Below, in pieces: positions 1 to 6,755 of a stretch of 9,284 nt of DNA. The translations under genes and the position numbers were made by a program. Position 1 is the first letter of the stretch. Every line of letters begins with the position of its first letter. The notes below the pieces were generated by a model. It worked only from the letters and a program-made list of their open reading frames with translations. It did not search any database and was not told the origin of the DNA. The stretch is from an uncultured bacterium (lineage in GTDB: Bacteria > Bacillota_I > Bacilli_A > RF39 > UBA660): NCBI GenBank assembly GCA_949288625.1, contig CASEKZ010000030.1:1-9284 (forward strand). The letters are read 5' to 3'.

Positions 1-213
1 CATTCTACTATTAAAACTGCTGAGGAATTTAATATTCCTTTAAAAACTTTAGAAAAATGGATTACTGCTTATAACAAAGATGAGCATTGTTTTGATCCCG
101 ATTATGTTTCTCCTCAAGAAAGAATTTCTAAATTAGAAAAAGAAAATAAAAAATTAAGAGAAACTAATGAAATATTAAAAAAAGCCGTGACCTTCTTTGC
201 AAAAGAAAAATAG
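1..213 (+). CDS. IS3-family transposase OrfA, C-terminal part (5' end cut by window edge)
   Basis: The reading frame is open from base 1 to TAG at 211-213, giving 70 residues. Residues about 1-22 (TAEEFNIPLKTLEKWITAY) look like the second half of a helix-turn-helix, the part that reads the IS ends. Residues about 39-65 (KLEKENKKLRETNEILKKA, then FFAKEK) form the charged leucine-zipper helix typical of IS3 OrfA C-termini, used for OrfA-OrfAB multimerisation. In this family OrfA alone usually acts as a regulator, while the frameshifted OrfAB fusion is the active transposase. The gene overlaps the extended OrfB frame, and the A7 run at 177-183 lies inside it. The start and about the first third of the protein are missing only because the window begins here. 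Confidence 0.85.
   Translation, partial: HSTIKTAEEFNIPLKTLEKWITAYNKDEHCFDPDYVSPQERISKLEKENKKLRETNEILKKAVTFFAKEK
177..207 (+). promoter_or_regulatory. Programmed -1 ribosomal frameshift site (A7 slippery run and small hairpin)
   Basis: Bases 177-183 are seven A's placed in the OrfA frame as A AAA AAA, an exact X XXY YYZ heptamer. After a -1 slip the next codon starts at 183, in the same frame as OrfB (231 and 183 are both multiples of 3). That frame is open without a stop from 183 through the OrfB ATG, adding residues that include KRKIDFYRFI, a usual IS3 OrfB beginning. A weak 6-bp hairpin, TTCTTT at 193-198 with AAAGAA at 202-207, starts 9 nt after the run and could serve as a modest stimulator. 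OrfB has no ribosome binding site before its ATG, which supports fusion synthesis. The frame geometry is observed; frameshifting itself is inferred from the family. Confidence 0.75.
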
Positions 214-230
214 ATTTTTATAGATTTATT

Positions 231-1121
231 ATGATGTACTCTGATAAATATTCTATTTCTCTTATGTGCAATGTTTTAAACATTTCCAGAGCCTCTTTTT
301 ATCACCATTTTTATTATTCTGATAATGAAACTAAAAATAAGAAAAAAGCCAAGTTACTTATTAGAATTGCTCAAATTTATTATAAGTCTAAAATGATTTA
401 TGGTGCTCCTAGAATTAAATCTATTTTATGCAAAGAAGGTCTTAATATTTCTGTTAAAACTGTTAATAAATACATGAACTTACTTGGTATAAAAAGTATT
501 GTTTACCTTAATTATCCTAAAAGTAATAACAAGCTTTCTGATGAAGAAAAAAGTTTAATCCTTAATAGAATCAAAGATTTAAATATTATTAGACCTAATC
601 AAGTTTGGACTACTGATATTACTTATATTAAAACTAAAAATGAGGGCTTTGTTTATTTATCTTCTATTATTGATTTATATTCTAGAAAGGTTATCGCTTG
701 GAATGTTGGTAGAAACATGAAAAAAGAACTTGTTATTAAAACTCTTTTAATGGCTTTTAAAAACAGAAATTTTCCTATTGGTGTTATCATTCATTCCGAT
801 AAAGGTTCACAATATCGTTCTCATGCTTTTAGAGAACTTGTTGTTCAACATAACTGCTTATATAGTTATACTTCCTTTTATCATTCTTGTGATGAAAATG
901 CTAATCAAGAATCTTTCCATGCTTCTTTGAAAAAAGAATGGTTATATAGAAAATCTTTTAACACTTTAAATGATGTTAAGAGGGCTGTTTTTGAGTACAT
1001 AGAGGGCTTTTATAATAACAATAGGATTCATTCTTCTTTAGGGTATTTATCTCCTATTCAGTTTGAATTCCAGTATTTTAATAATATCCCCCTTCTTCCT
1101 TTGTCTAATATCTTGACTTAA
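231..1121 (+). CDS. IS3-family transposase OrfB (DDE/rve integrase domain)
   Basis: This is the catalytic half of an IS3 transposase, which cuts and joins the IS ends. From the first ATG it has 296 residues. Residues 1-90 hold the HTH_21-type region (LMCNVLNISRASFYHH, then IYGAPRIKSIL at about 56-66). Residues 120-285 form the RNase H-like integrase core. Its acidic triad is visible: D129 in VWTTDITY, D190 in HSDKGSQY and E227 in NANQESFHASLKKE, with the family's C-terminal YNNNRIHSSLGYLSP at 261-275. Spacing is D-60-D-36-E, one residue longer than the usual 35 in the last gap, because CDENANQES replaces the usual CYDNAxxES. No Shine-Dalgarno precedes ATG 231, and the frame extends upstream to 183, so the natural product is probably an OrfA-OrfB fusion made by -1 frameshift. 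No stop or frameshift disrupts it, so it may be active. Confidence 0.92.
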   Translation: MMYSDKYSISLMCNVLNISRASFYHHFYYSDNETKNKKKAKLLIRIAQIYYKSKMIYGAPRIKSILCKEGLNISVKTVNKYMNLLGIKSIVYLNYPKSNNKLSDEEKSLILNRIKDLNIIRPNQVWTTDITYIKTKNEGFVYLSSIIDLYSRKVIAWNVGRNMKKELVIKTLLMAFKNRNFPIGVIIHSDKGSQYRSHAFRELVVQHNCLYSYTSFYHSCDENANQESFHASLKKEWLYRKSFNTLNDVKRAVFEYIEGFYNNNRIHSSLGYLSPIQFEFQYFNNIPLLPLSNILT

Positions 1122-1140
1122 CTCCCAAAAATTGGCATTT

Positions 1141-1160
1141 TTGTCAAATTTTGCTACCCA
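1141..1160 (+). repeat. Probable right terminal inverted repeat of the left IS
   Basis: The 20 bases ending at 1160 (TTGTCAAATTTTGCTACCCA) end in CA, as IS3-family right ends do, and lie shortly after the OrfB stop. The partner left repeat would begin TGGGTAGCAAAAT and is outside the window, so the pairing cannot be tested here. The bases just after it are GATGAT; a 3-bp GAT target duplication is possible but unproven. Confidence 0.35.
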
Positions 1161-1255
1161 GATGATTTATTTTTTACTTTTTTATTACTTTTATGTTATG
1201 CATTAAAAATAATTTTCGACTTTGTTCGCAAAAAAAGTTCATATAACAGAAGGCT

Positions 1256-1286
1256 AAAAAAAGAAAACCAATTTCAAGGTTTTCTT
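1256..1286 (-). terminator. Rho-independent terminator of the HerA-like ATPase gene
   Basis: Read on the minus strand, AAGAAAACC (1286-1278) pairs perfectly with GGTTTTCTT (1269-1261) around an 8-nt loop, a 9-bp stem followed by five further T's (1260-1256). The stem begins inside the TAA stop codon (1287-1285), so stop and terminator overlap by two bases. This ends the gene as a single-gene transcript. It faces the incoming IS transcript from the other side. Confidence 0.8.
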
Positions 1287-3264
1287 AATACCACAATCTT
1301 GATACATCTACGTTCGCTGATAAAGGTTGTGGATATGGCATTTCTAATTTTATAATCGTCGGTAACTTAAAGGCGGACCCAAAAGCAACGCAAGTACCCG
1401 GTTGTAAAGCTTTCATTTTTTCAACTATTTCATCCGTTATGTTTGGAACCATTTGCTTAATAAACGATACGTCTTTCGGATGCTGCATCTTAAATATCAA
1501 AAAGTTTGAACACTGTGATAATACGGTTTCACTCATCTCTGATGGTCTTTGAGAAATTAATCCTAATATAACTCCGTATTTTCTTCCTTCTTTAGCAATT
1601 CTATCAAATATGTTATATCCTAATATTTTAGTATCTGAATCTTGTTGTACGTAGCGATGAGCCTCTTCTAATATCAAATGTACTGGAAATGATCCTCTTT
1701 GTTTTAACTTTGACGTAAAGTCAAACAACAGTTTAGCATAAATTTTACAAATTGTTTTAGCAAGCCTATCGTCTAAGTAACTTATATTTATGTTTATTAT
1801 TTGTGCTCTTGCACCATTAGCAGCGGTTATAAAATTCTTTATAAAATTGGTTTTATCAATGTATTTATCTACTTTAAAGTACTCAGCATACTCGCCTTTA
1901 ATAAGTGAATCTAACCTTACTTTAAGTACGTTTGCTTTATCATATAGTTTATCGCTTTTTAAGATACCTTCTGATATTAAAGCAAACTCAAACGCTTCTC
2001 TTAAGTTTTCTAGCGTAAACGGAATTGTTCCGTCTGGTAACTCCAATTTTAAATCATCATTTATAAATTTTTTTATAAACTCAGTTACAAGCTGCATTTC
2101 CGCTATTTTACCTTCTTTATCAATGATTAAACATTGTCTTAAACTTCGCACATAACCAGGTTGCATAATTGGTGTTTCTAAATTTAAATCAGGTGTGTTA
2201 AAAGAAGTTAATATTGCAAATATTTGATCGTGAATTTGTGATGCAGAACCACCACTATATAAAACTTCTAGTATAGCTTTCGCAATTATATCGTTTTTAT
2301 ATACCTTCGTTTCTTCATCATTTCCCGAAAAAACGGTAACCAAACGAAGGGCTTTTTCAATGATTGGCAATTGAGTTGCGTCTTCAGCCTCAAGTAATAA
2401 CGCAAAATCATCCACGTCTAAAAACCATAATGGTAATTTTATTAAAGATTTTGGATCAGTCATTACGTTAGTTGAGTATTTCTTAAAAAAGATTTGATTA
2501 TTAGGAACGGATAAGGCGTTTTCATACTCTCCATAAGCATCAAAAATAAATACGCACGCGTTACGAGGAGCTTGGTTAGTATTAAAAAATATATTTTGAA
2601 AGATTCTTGCAACACCACAAGATTTTCCAGAACCGGTATTTCCAAAAATTGCAAAATGATTGCTAAAAAAAGTATTCGTAGGTACGTAAGCTGGTGTGTT
2701 ATTATATAGTGGCATATTTCCAATTAGTACTTTTTTAAGCACGTTATTAGCACCATCAACTACGATCATTTTAACTTCGTCTTCGGTTGCAATTAAACAT
2801 ACCGTTCCTATTGATGGTTTTCTTAAAATTCCAGGGATAAACCTAATTCCTGATATTTCACCTATTAACTTAACGTTTGCAACCTCACTGTTTAAACTTG
2901 TAACAACACCAATGATCTTAGAATCTTGAGTGCTTGGAAAAACAACATGATGATCAATTAAATTACTTTCATATGGTAATCTAGTAGTTACTTTAACCGT
3001 AACGGTTTCAGCACCTACGTCATTTACCCTACCAATTTCATTTGGTAAAGTTTCTATTTTAGGAGTTTCTTCTTGAGTGGCATTTTTATCATCAGCCTGA
3101 AAATCATTTGTACTTTCTGATTTATTTTGTTCTTCATTACTTACGTTATCTTCACTAACTTGTGAATTAAAATCATTATTATTTGCTTCGCTAGATGTGT
3201 TTTCATCGTTAAAAACTTCCGTATCTTCTAATTCTTCTAGGTTTTCAAAATCATTATTTTCCAT
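1285..3264 (-). CDS. HerA/DUF87-type P-loop ATPase (FtsK-HerA superfamily DNA translocase-like)
   Basis: This is a HerA-like hexameric ATPase expected to act on DNA in the cytoplasm. Numbering from the upstream ATG at 3276 (663 residues), residues 1-75 are an acidic, probably disordered tail. A HAS-barrel-like region follows at about 78-170. The P-loop core has Walker A GNTGSGKS at 212-219, Walker B HLILEEAH at 533-540, and the HerA-typical RIAKEGRKYGVILGLISQRP at 559-578 with candidate arginine-finger residues. The start is placed at ATG 3264 (659 residues) because the ribosome binding site AGAAGGGG (3284-3277) directly abuts the ATG at 3276, too close to use, but lies 12 nt from the one at 3264. 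It is a single-gene unit with its own promoter and terminator. Family members work with the nuclease NurA or in defence systems; no such partner is seen here. Family assignment is firm, the cellular role unknown. Confidence 0.88.
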   Translation of the reverse strand: MENNDFENLEELEDTEVFNDENTSSEANNNDFNSQVSEDNVSNEEQNKSESTNDFQADDKNATQEETPKIETLPNEIGRVNDVGAETVTVKVTTRLPYESNLIDHHVVFPSTQDSKIIGVVTSLNSEVANVKLIGEISGIRFIPGILRKPSIGTVCLIATEDEVKMIVVDGANNVLKKVLIGNMPLYNNTPAYVPTNTFFSNHFAIFGNTGSGKSCGVARIFQNIFFNTNQAPRNACVFIFDAYGEYENALSVPNNQIFFKKYSTNVMTDPKSLIKLPLWFLDVDDFALLLEAEDATQLPIIEKALRLVTVFSGNDEETKVYKNDIIAKAILEVLYSGGSASQIHDQIFAILTSFNTPDLNLETPIMQPGYVRSLRQCLIIDKEGKIAEMQLVTEFIKKFINDDLKLELPDGTIPFTLENLREAFEFALISEGILKSDKLYDKANVLKVRLDSLIKGEYAEYFKVDKYIDKTNFIKNFITAANGARAQIININISYLDDRLAKTICKIYAKLLFDFTSKLKQRGSFPVHLILEEAHRYVQQDSDTKILGYNIFDRIAKEGRKYGVILGLISQRPSEMSETVLSQCSNFLIFKMQHPKDVSFIKQMVPNITDEIVEKMKALQPGTCVAFGSAFKLPTIIKLEMPYPQPLSANVDVSRLWY

Positions 3265-3302
3265 ATAAATATCCATCCCCTTCTTTAGTATTCTTCTTCC
3301 TT

Positions 3303-3330
3303 ATTATAACATTTGTTTTAAAAAAGTAAA
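3303..3330 (-). promoter_or_regulatory. Promoter of the HerA-like ATPase gene (extended -10)
   Basis: On the minus strand there is a consensus TATAAT at 3308-3303 preceded by TGT, making an extended -10. A weaker -35, TTTACT at 3330-3325, stands 16 bp upstream. Transcription would start near 3296, leaving a short leader of about 30 bases that carries the AGAAGGGG ribosome binding site at 3284-3277. Confidence 0.65.
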
Positions 3331-3347
3331 ATATTTATTTAAAGTCG

Positions 3348-3379
3348 TTGACATTTAATTTTTAGGCGGGTAATATAAT
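3348..3379 (+). promoter_or_regulatory. Promoter of the ABC transporter operon
   Basis: A perfect -35 TTGACA at 3348-3353 is followed after 17 bp by TAATAT at 3371-3376. A consensus TATAAT overlaps at 3374-3379 but would need a 20-bp spacer. Transcription should start near 3384, placing the ribosome binding site AAAGGAGGG (3386-3394, 5 nt before ATG 3400) almost at the transcript's 5' end. The promoter is divergent from the ATPase promoter, with about 17 bp between the two -35 boxes. Confidence 0.75.
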
Positions 3380-3399
3380 AACTAAAAAGGAGGGTTAGT

Positions 3400-4098
3400 A
3401 TGGCATACATAGAATTTAAAAACGTATTCAAACAATATAAGGAAACAGGCGAAATAAAAGCTTTAAAAAAAGTAAGTCTAAAAATTGATCAAGGTGAAAT
3501 AGTAGTAATTAAAGGACCCTCTGGAAGTGGTAAGACAACCCTTTTAAACATGCTAGGTGCAATCGATAAACCAACTAGTGGTGAAGTTATGGTAGATGGT
3601 GTTTTATTAAACGAACTTAAGGGCAAAAATTTAAAAGATTATCGTAAAAACCAAGTTGGCTTTGTTTTTCAAAATTGCAATCTAATTGAAACCTTAACCG
3701 TAAAAGAAAACGTTTTAGTCGCATCTTTAATATGCGATGATGCACAAGATGTTGATCAGTTAATGAGAAAGTTTAGCTTATCTAAGAAAATAAATGATTT
3801 TTTAGATAACCTATCACGTAGTGAAAGAAAAAAAGTATCAATTGCAAGAGCAATCGTAAAAAATCCTAAAATATTATTATGTGACGAAATTTTTAACGAG
3901 TTAGATGAAAAATCTGTAAAGCAAGTATTAAAATTAATTATATCTAATGTTAAAAATAAAAAAATGACGGTTATATTAACAACGCATAACGATGAGTTTA
4001 CTGATTTTGCAAATAAGGTTATCACGATTAAAAACGGAGTTATAGAAAGCATCAAAAAAAATAAAGAACCTAAAACCGCAGGTGATCTTAAATGTTAA
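3400..4098 (+). CDS. ABC transporter ATP-binding protein, MacB/LolD-like, with atypical signature motif
   Basis: This is the cytoplasmic ATPase subunit, 232 residues, that powers the FtsX-type permease encoded next to it. Walker A GPSGSGKTT is at 39-47, the Q-loop FVFQNCNL at 88-95 (Q91), Walker B KILLCDE at 157-163 with catalytic E163, and the switch histidine H196 in LTTHND. The usual family signature LSGGQQQRVAIARA is LSRSERKKVSIARA here (138-151), and the usual DEPTGALD is DEIFNELD (162-169). The core LSGGQ glycines are therefore lost while the hydrolysis residues remain. Length and the ETLTVKENV stretch after the Q-loop fit the MacB/LolD group. A strong ribosome binding site precedes ATG 3400, and the 3' end overlaps the permease start by 7 bp, so the two are translationally coupled. 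The substrate cannot be read from the sequence; such systems export peptides or lipids or resist antimicrobial peptides. Confidence 0.92.
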   Translation: MAYIEFKNVFKQYKETGEIKALKKVSLKIDQGEIVVIKGPSGSGKTTLLNMLGAIDKPTSGEVMVDGVLLNELKGKNLKDYRKNQVGFVFQNCNLIETLTVKENVLVASLICDDAQDVDQLMRKFSLSKKINDFLDNLSRSERKKVSIARAIVKNPKILLCDEIFNELDEKSVKQVLKLIISNVKNKKMTVILTTHNDEFTDFANKVITIKNGVIESIKKNKEPKTAGDLKC

Positions 4099-6650
4099 GA
4101 AAAAAATGGATTATAAAAGACACCATAAGAAAAATTAGTTTTAACAAAAAAAGATTTATATTATTACTATTATTAATAGCTATTGGAATAGGATTTTACG
4201 TTGGGTTTAAATCAGCTTCTGTTAACATGCAAAAAAGCGCTAAAAACTATTATAAAGAAAACAATTTAATGGATATTAAAATATCTTCTTCTACCGGATT
4301 TTCAGAAAACGACTATGATTTGATAAAAAAAATAAAAAACGTAAAAGGCGTAATGATGGTAAAAGCCGTAAATGCTAAATTAACTACCGGAAAAGATGAT
4401 TTTTTCGTTAAAGCAATTGGCATAAACGAAAATAAAAATAAGAAAAACGAAGATTATATAAATAGGCTTACCTTAACTAGCGGTAAATATCCGACCACGG
4501 TAAATGAAGGTTTAGTTGAGGAAAAATTCCTTGATGATAGTAACCTTAAGATTGGAGATTTAATAACGTTAAAAATAGATGATGACAAAGAGTTAAAAGC
4601 CAAAAAAATAAAAATCGTAGGAACCGTAAAAAACGTATATCACGCATCAAACGAAATAGAGTTATCTACCAAAAGTCAAAAGGATGAATATTTTATTTAT
4701 CTTGATCAAAAAAACTTTGAATCTAACTATTATGATGAGATTTACGTTACCATAAATGGTGCCAACAAATTAAATACTTATTCACAAGAATACGAAAAAC
4801 TTGTAAATAAATATAAGAAAAAAATAATGGATGTTTTAACACCAGTTATAAATAAGCGGCACAACGAGGTAAAAGTTCAACTTCAAAATACCATTTCATC
4901 TTTGGAAAACAACTTAAACCATTATTATACTTTAACACTTCCAGAAGACTATCTAAATGAGTCCATAAAGCAAACGAGTGATGAATTAAATGGTGCAAAA
5001 CAAACTTTATCTAACTTAAAAGAAGCAAAGATAAACGTGGATTCTAGAGTTCAAATACCAAGCTTTTACAATTTTAAGTTGGAAACAGAAAAAATAAATG
5101 ATATGGCAAACTTATTTGCAAGTTCGTTTCTTATTATAACAATATTTATAAGTTCGGTTTGGATTGTAAAAATAATTGATGAAGAAAAAAAACAAATCGC
5201 AACTTTAAGAGCGATAGGATATGACGTAGCAAGCATCTTTTTTAAATACATAACATACACCCTTTTGGTTTGTTTACTAGGAAATATTTTAGGAAACTTT
5301 ATAATTTATAAAATATTTTTAATCATTTTGTGGTTTTGTTACGGGTCATTTTATAACATACCAAGTTTAACAATGACATTTGAATGGAATCATGTTTTAA
5401 GTGCGTTTTTAATAACTATTATTCCTATTGTTTTAACTTGTATTTTATCACTTTTAAAAACCATAATAAATTTGCCTTCAAAAATAATGAATTTTAAAAA
5501 ACGAACAAATAAAAAAATCATTCTTCCAAAAAGATTATTACCAATATGGAAAAAATTAAGTTTTTCAAATAAGTTAGTAATAAAAAATATTTTTAGAAGA
5601 AAAAAAAGAAGCATTTTAACAATCATCATGGTTATTAGTTGTTCTATCTTACTTTTCAGCTCAATTTATATTTTAAACTCATCAAACATCATGGTAAAAA
5701 AACAACATGATAAAATATTTAAATACGAAATATCAGCAGCACTTAATGCTAATGAAGAAGATGTCATAAATAGTATTAAAACACAAATAAACCAAAATGA
5801 TAACGTTAAAGATAGTTTAAAAATTAATCAAGCAAAAACAAGCATAAATAATTATGAAACATACGTAATTATTCCTGAAAATAGCAAGAAATTAAATGAT
5901 TATATAACATTAAAAAACAACAAAAACATAAAACTAAATGATAATGGAGTTATAATATCTAAAAACTTAGCTAAAAAATTAAACAAAAAAGAAAATGATT
6001 CAATAAAAATAACTTTATATGATAAAGAAATTAAAACTAAAATATATAAAATTAGTGAAAACTACGTTAATAACTACGTTTATATATCCCCTACGCTATA
6101 TAAAAAATTAACCGGTAAAAACATAAATTATAACGCTGTTGTTATTAATGTTAAAAACTTGGAAGATGAAAAAATAACCGCATCTGAGCTATCACAAATA
6201 AATGGTATTTCCTCCGTTAATTTAAAAAGTGAAGCAAAAAAAGCATACATGAATAAAAACACTTGTTTTAAAGAAATTACTTTAATAATAATCGCATCAT
6301 TTTCATGCTTGCTATTACTTGTTTTATCTACTTTAAATTATAATTCTAAGGAAGAATATGTTATGGTTATGGATTTAAAATCATTAGGATATTCTAACAG
6401 ACAAATAATAAGTTATAAAGCAAAAGAAAGCTTAATATTAAACTTTGTTGGAAGTATGATAGGAATAATAATTGGATATTTTATATCACATTATTTTTTA
6501 ACCGAATTTGAATTAATATTTGAAGCAGGTTTATTAAGCATATTAGAATTAATTATACTAACGTTTATTTTTACTTTTTTAGAAAATTTATATATTTATC
6601 ATAAAATTAAGCACATAAATATACAATCAATAACGAATAACAACGTGTAA
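4092..6650 (+). CDS. ABC transporter permease, duplicated FtsX/MacB type, 852 residues
   Basis: This is the membrane subunit partnering the preceding ATPase. I see about eight hydrophobic segments: 22-39, 341-361, 383-412, 434-457, 508-528, 728-748, 781-800 and 812-833. Together they form two FtsX-like units, each with a long extracytoplasmic domain (about 40-340 and 530-727). The FtsX coupling segment after the second helix of each unit is recognisable: EEKKQIATLRAIGY at 364-377 and EEYVMVMDLKSLGY at 754-767. Residues about 230-315 are rich in K, E, Q, N and L and look like a helical or coiled-coil insertion in the first outer domain. ATG 4092 lies inside ATGTTAA shared with the ATPase stop, with AGGTGAT at 4080-4086 as ribosome binding site. 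Such proteins move substrate by mechanotransmission rather than through a pore; the substrate is unknown. It is complete and ends at TAA before a strong terminator. Confidence 0.88.
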   Translation: MLRKKWIIKDTIRKISFNKKRFILLLLLIAIGIGFYVGFKSASVNMQKSAKNYYKENNLMDIKISSSTGFSENDYDLIKKIKNVKGVMMVKAVNAKLTTGKDDFFVKAIGINENKNKKNEDYINRLTLTSGKYPTTVNEGLVEEKFLDDSNLKIGDLITLKIDDDKELKAKKIKIVGTVKNVYHASNEIELSTKSQKDEYFIYLDQKNFESNYYDEIYVTINGANKLNTYSQEYEKLVNKYKKKIMDVLTPVINKRHNEVKVQLQNTISSLENNLNHYYTLTLPEDYLNESIKQTSDELNGAKQTLSNLKEAKINVDSRVQIPSFYNFKLETEKINDMANLFASSFLIITIFISSVWIVKIIDEEKKQIATLRAIGYDVASIFFKYITYTLLVCLLGNILGNFIIYKIFLIILWFCYGSFYNIPSLTMTFEWNHVLSAFLITIIPIVLTCILSLLKTIINLPSKIMNFKKRTNKKIILPKRLLPIWKKLSFSNKLVIKNIFRRKKRSILTIIMVISCSILLFSSIYILNSSNIMVKKQHDKIFKYEISAALNANEEDVINSIKTQINQNDNVKDSLKINQAKTSINNYETYVIIPENSKKLNDYITLKNNKNIKLNDNGVIISKNLAKKLNKKENDSIKITLYDKEIKTKIYKISENYVNNYVYISPTLYKKLTGKNINYNAVVINVKNLEDEKITASELSQINGISSVNLKSEAKKAYMNKNTCFKEITLIIIASFSCLLLLVLSTLNYNSKEEYVMVMDLKSLGYSNRQIISYKAKESLILNFVGSMIGIIIGYFISHYFLTEFELIFEAGLLSILELIILTFIFTFLENLYIYHKIKHINIQSITNNNV

Positions 6651-6674
6651 AACTATGTAAATATTTTATTAATT

Positions 6675-6711
6675 AATATCAATGTTGCAAATGCAACATT
6701 GATATTTTTTT
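6675..6711 (+). terminator. Rho-independent terminator of the ABC operon
   Basis: AATATCAATGTTGC (6675-6688) pairs perfectly with GCAACATTGATATT (6693-6706), a 14-bp stem with an AAAT loop, followed by a run of seven T's (6705-6711). It lies 24 bp after the permease stop and closes the two-gene operon. The 3' arm also carries the -35 box of the pflB promoter. Confidence 0.9.
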
Positions 6712-6726
6712 AACTTTGTGTATAAT
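6699..6726 (+). promoter_or_regulatory. Promoter of pflB
   Basis: TTGATA at 6699-6704 (one mismatch to TTGACA) and a consensus TATAAT at 6721-6726 are separated by 16 bp. Transcription would start near 6733. The ribosome binding site AAGGAGG at 6742-6748 is 7 nt from ATG 6756. The -35 box lies within the 3' arm of the upstream terminator, so the two elements share bases. No complete Rex or FNR operator is visible. Confidence 0.7.
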
Positions 6727-6755
6727 TATATAGGTTTATTTAAGGAGGTAATAAA

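Larger units (their letters stand above)
1..1160 (+). mobile_element. IS3-family insertion sequence, right part (left end outside the window)
   Basis: The segment has the classical IS3 layout: an upstream OrfA ending in a leucine-zipper-like helix, a slippery A7 run, and a DDE transposase OrfB in the -1 frame. The right boundary is placed at 1160 because the sequence there ends in ...GCTACCCA; IS3-family ends conventionally finish in CA, and this lies 39 bp after the OrfB stop. The left end, and so the matching inverted repeat and target duplication, lies before the window, so the boundary is inferred. Base composition differs from the neighbouring genes: T-rich coding and only five CpG in 1160 bp, which fits recent acquisition. 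It runs convergently towards the HerA-like ATPase gene. Confidence 0.85.

Noticed and set aside
1161..1255. Possible small RNA or regulatory element in the AT-rich spacer after the IS
   Set aside because: Only short imperfect repeats such as ACTTT/AAAGT are visible, with no promoter-terminator pair.
1790..2155. Open frame on the plus strand inside the HerA-like gene
   Set aside because: It is antisense to conserved core of a clear gene, has no ribosome binding site and no recognisable domain. The same applies to other antisense frames inside the ABC, permease and pflB genes.
3265..3276. Upstream ATG at 3276 as the start of the HerA-like ATPase
   Set aside because: Its ribosome binding site would directly abut the start codon with no spacer; the ATG at 3264 has a usable, if slightly long, 12-nt spacing.
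3374..3379. Consensus TATAAT as the -10 of the ABC operon
   Set aside because: It would need a 20-bp spacer from TTGACA; the overlapping TAATAT at 3371 gives the standard 17 bp.
6716..6736. Rex (NADH-sensing) operator at the pflB promoter, suggested by TTGTG beside the -10
   Set aside because: Only one half-site is present; the required CACAA partner at the right spacing is missing.
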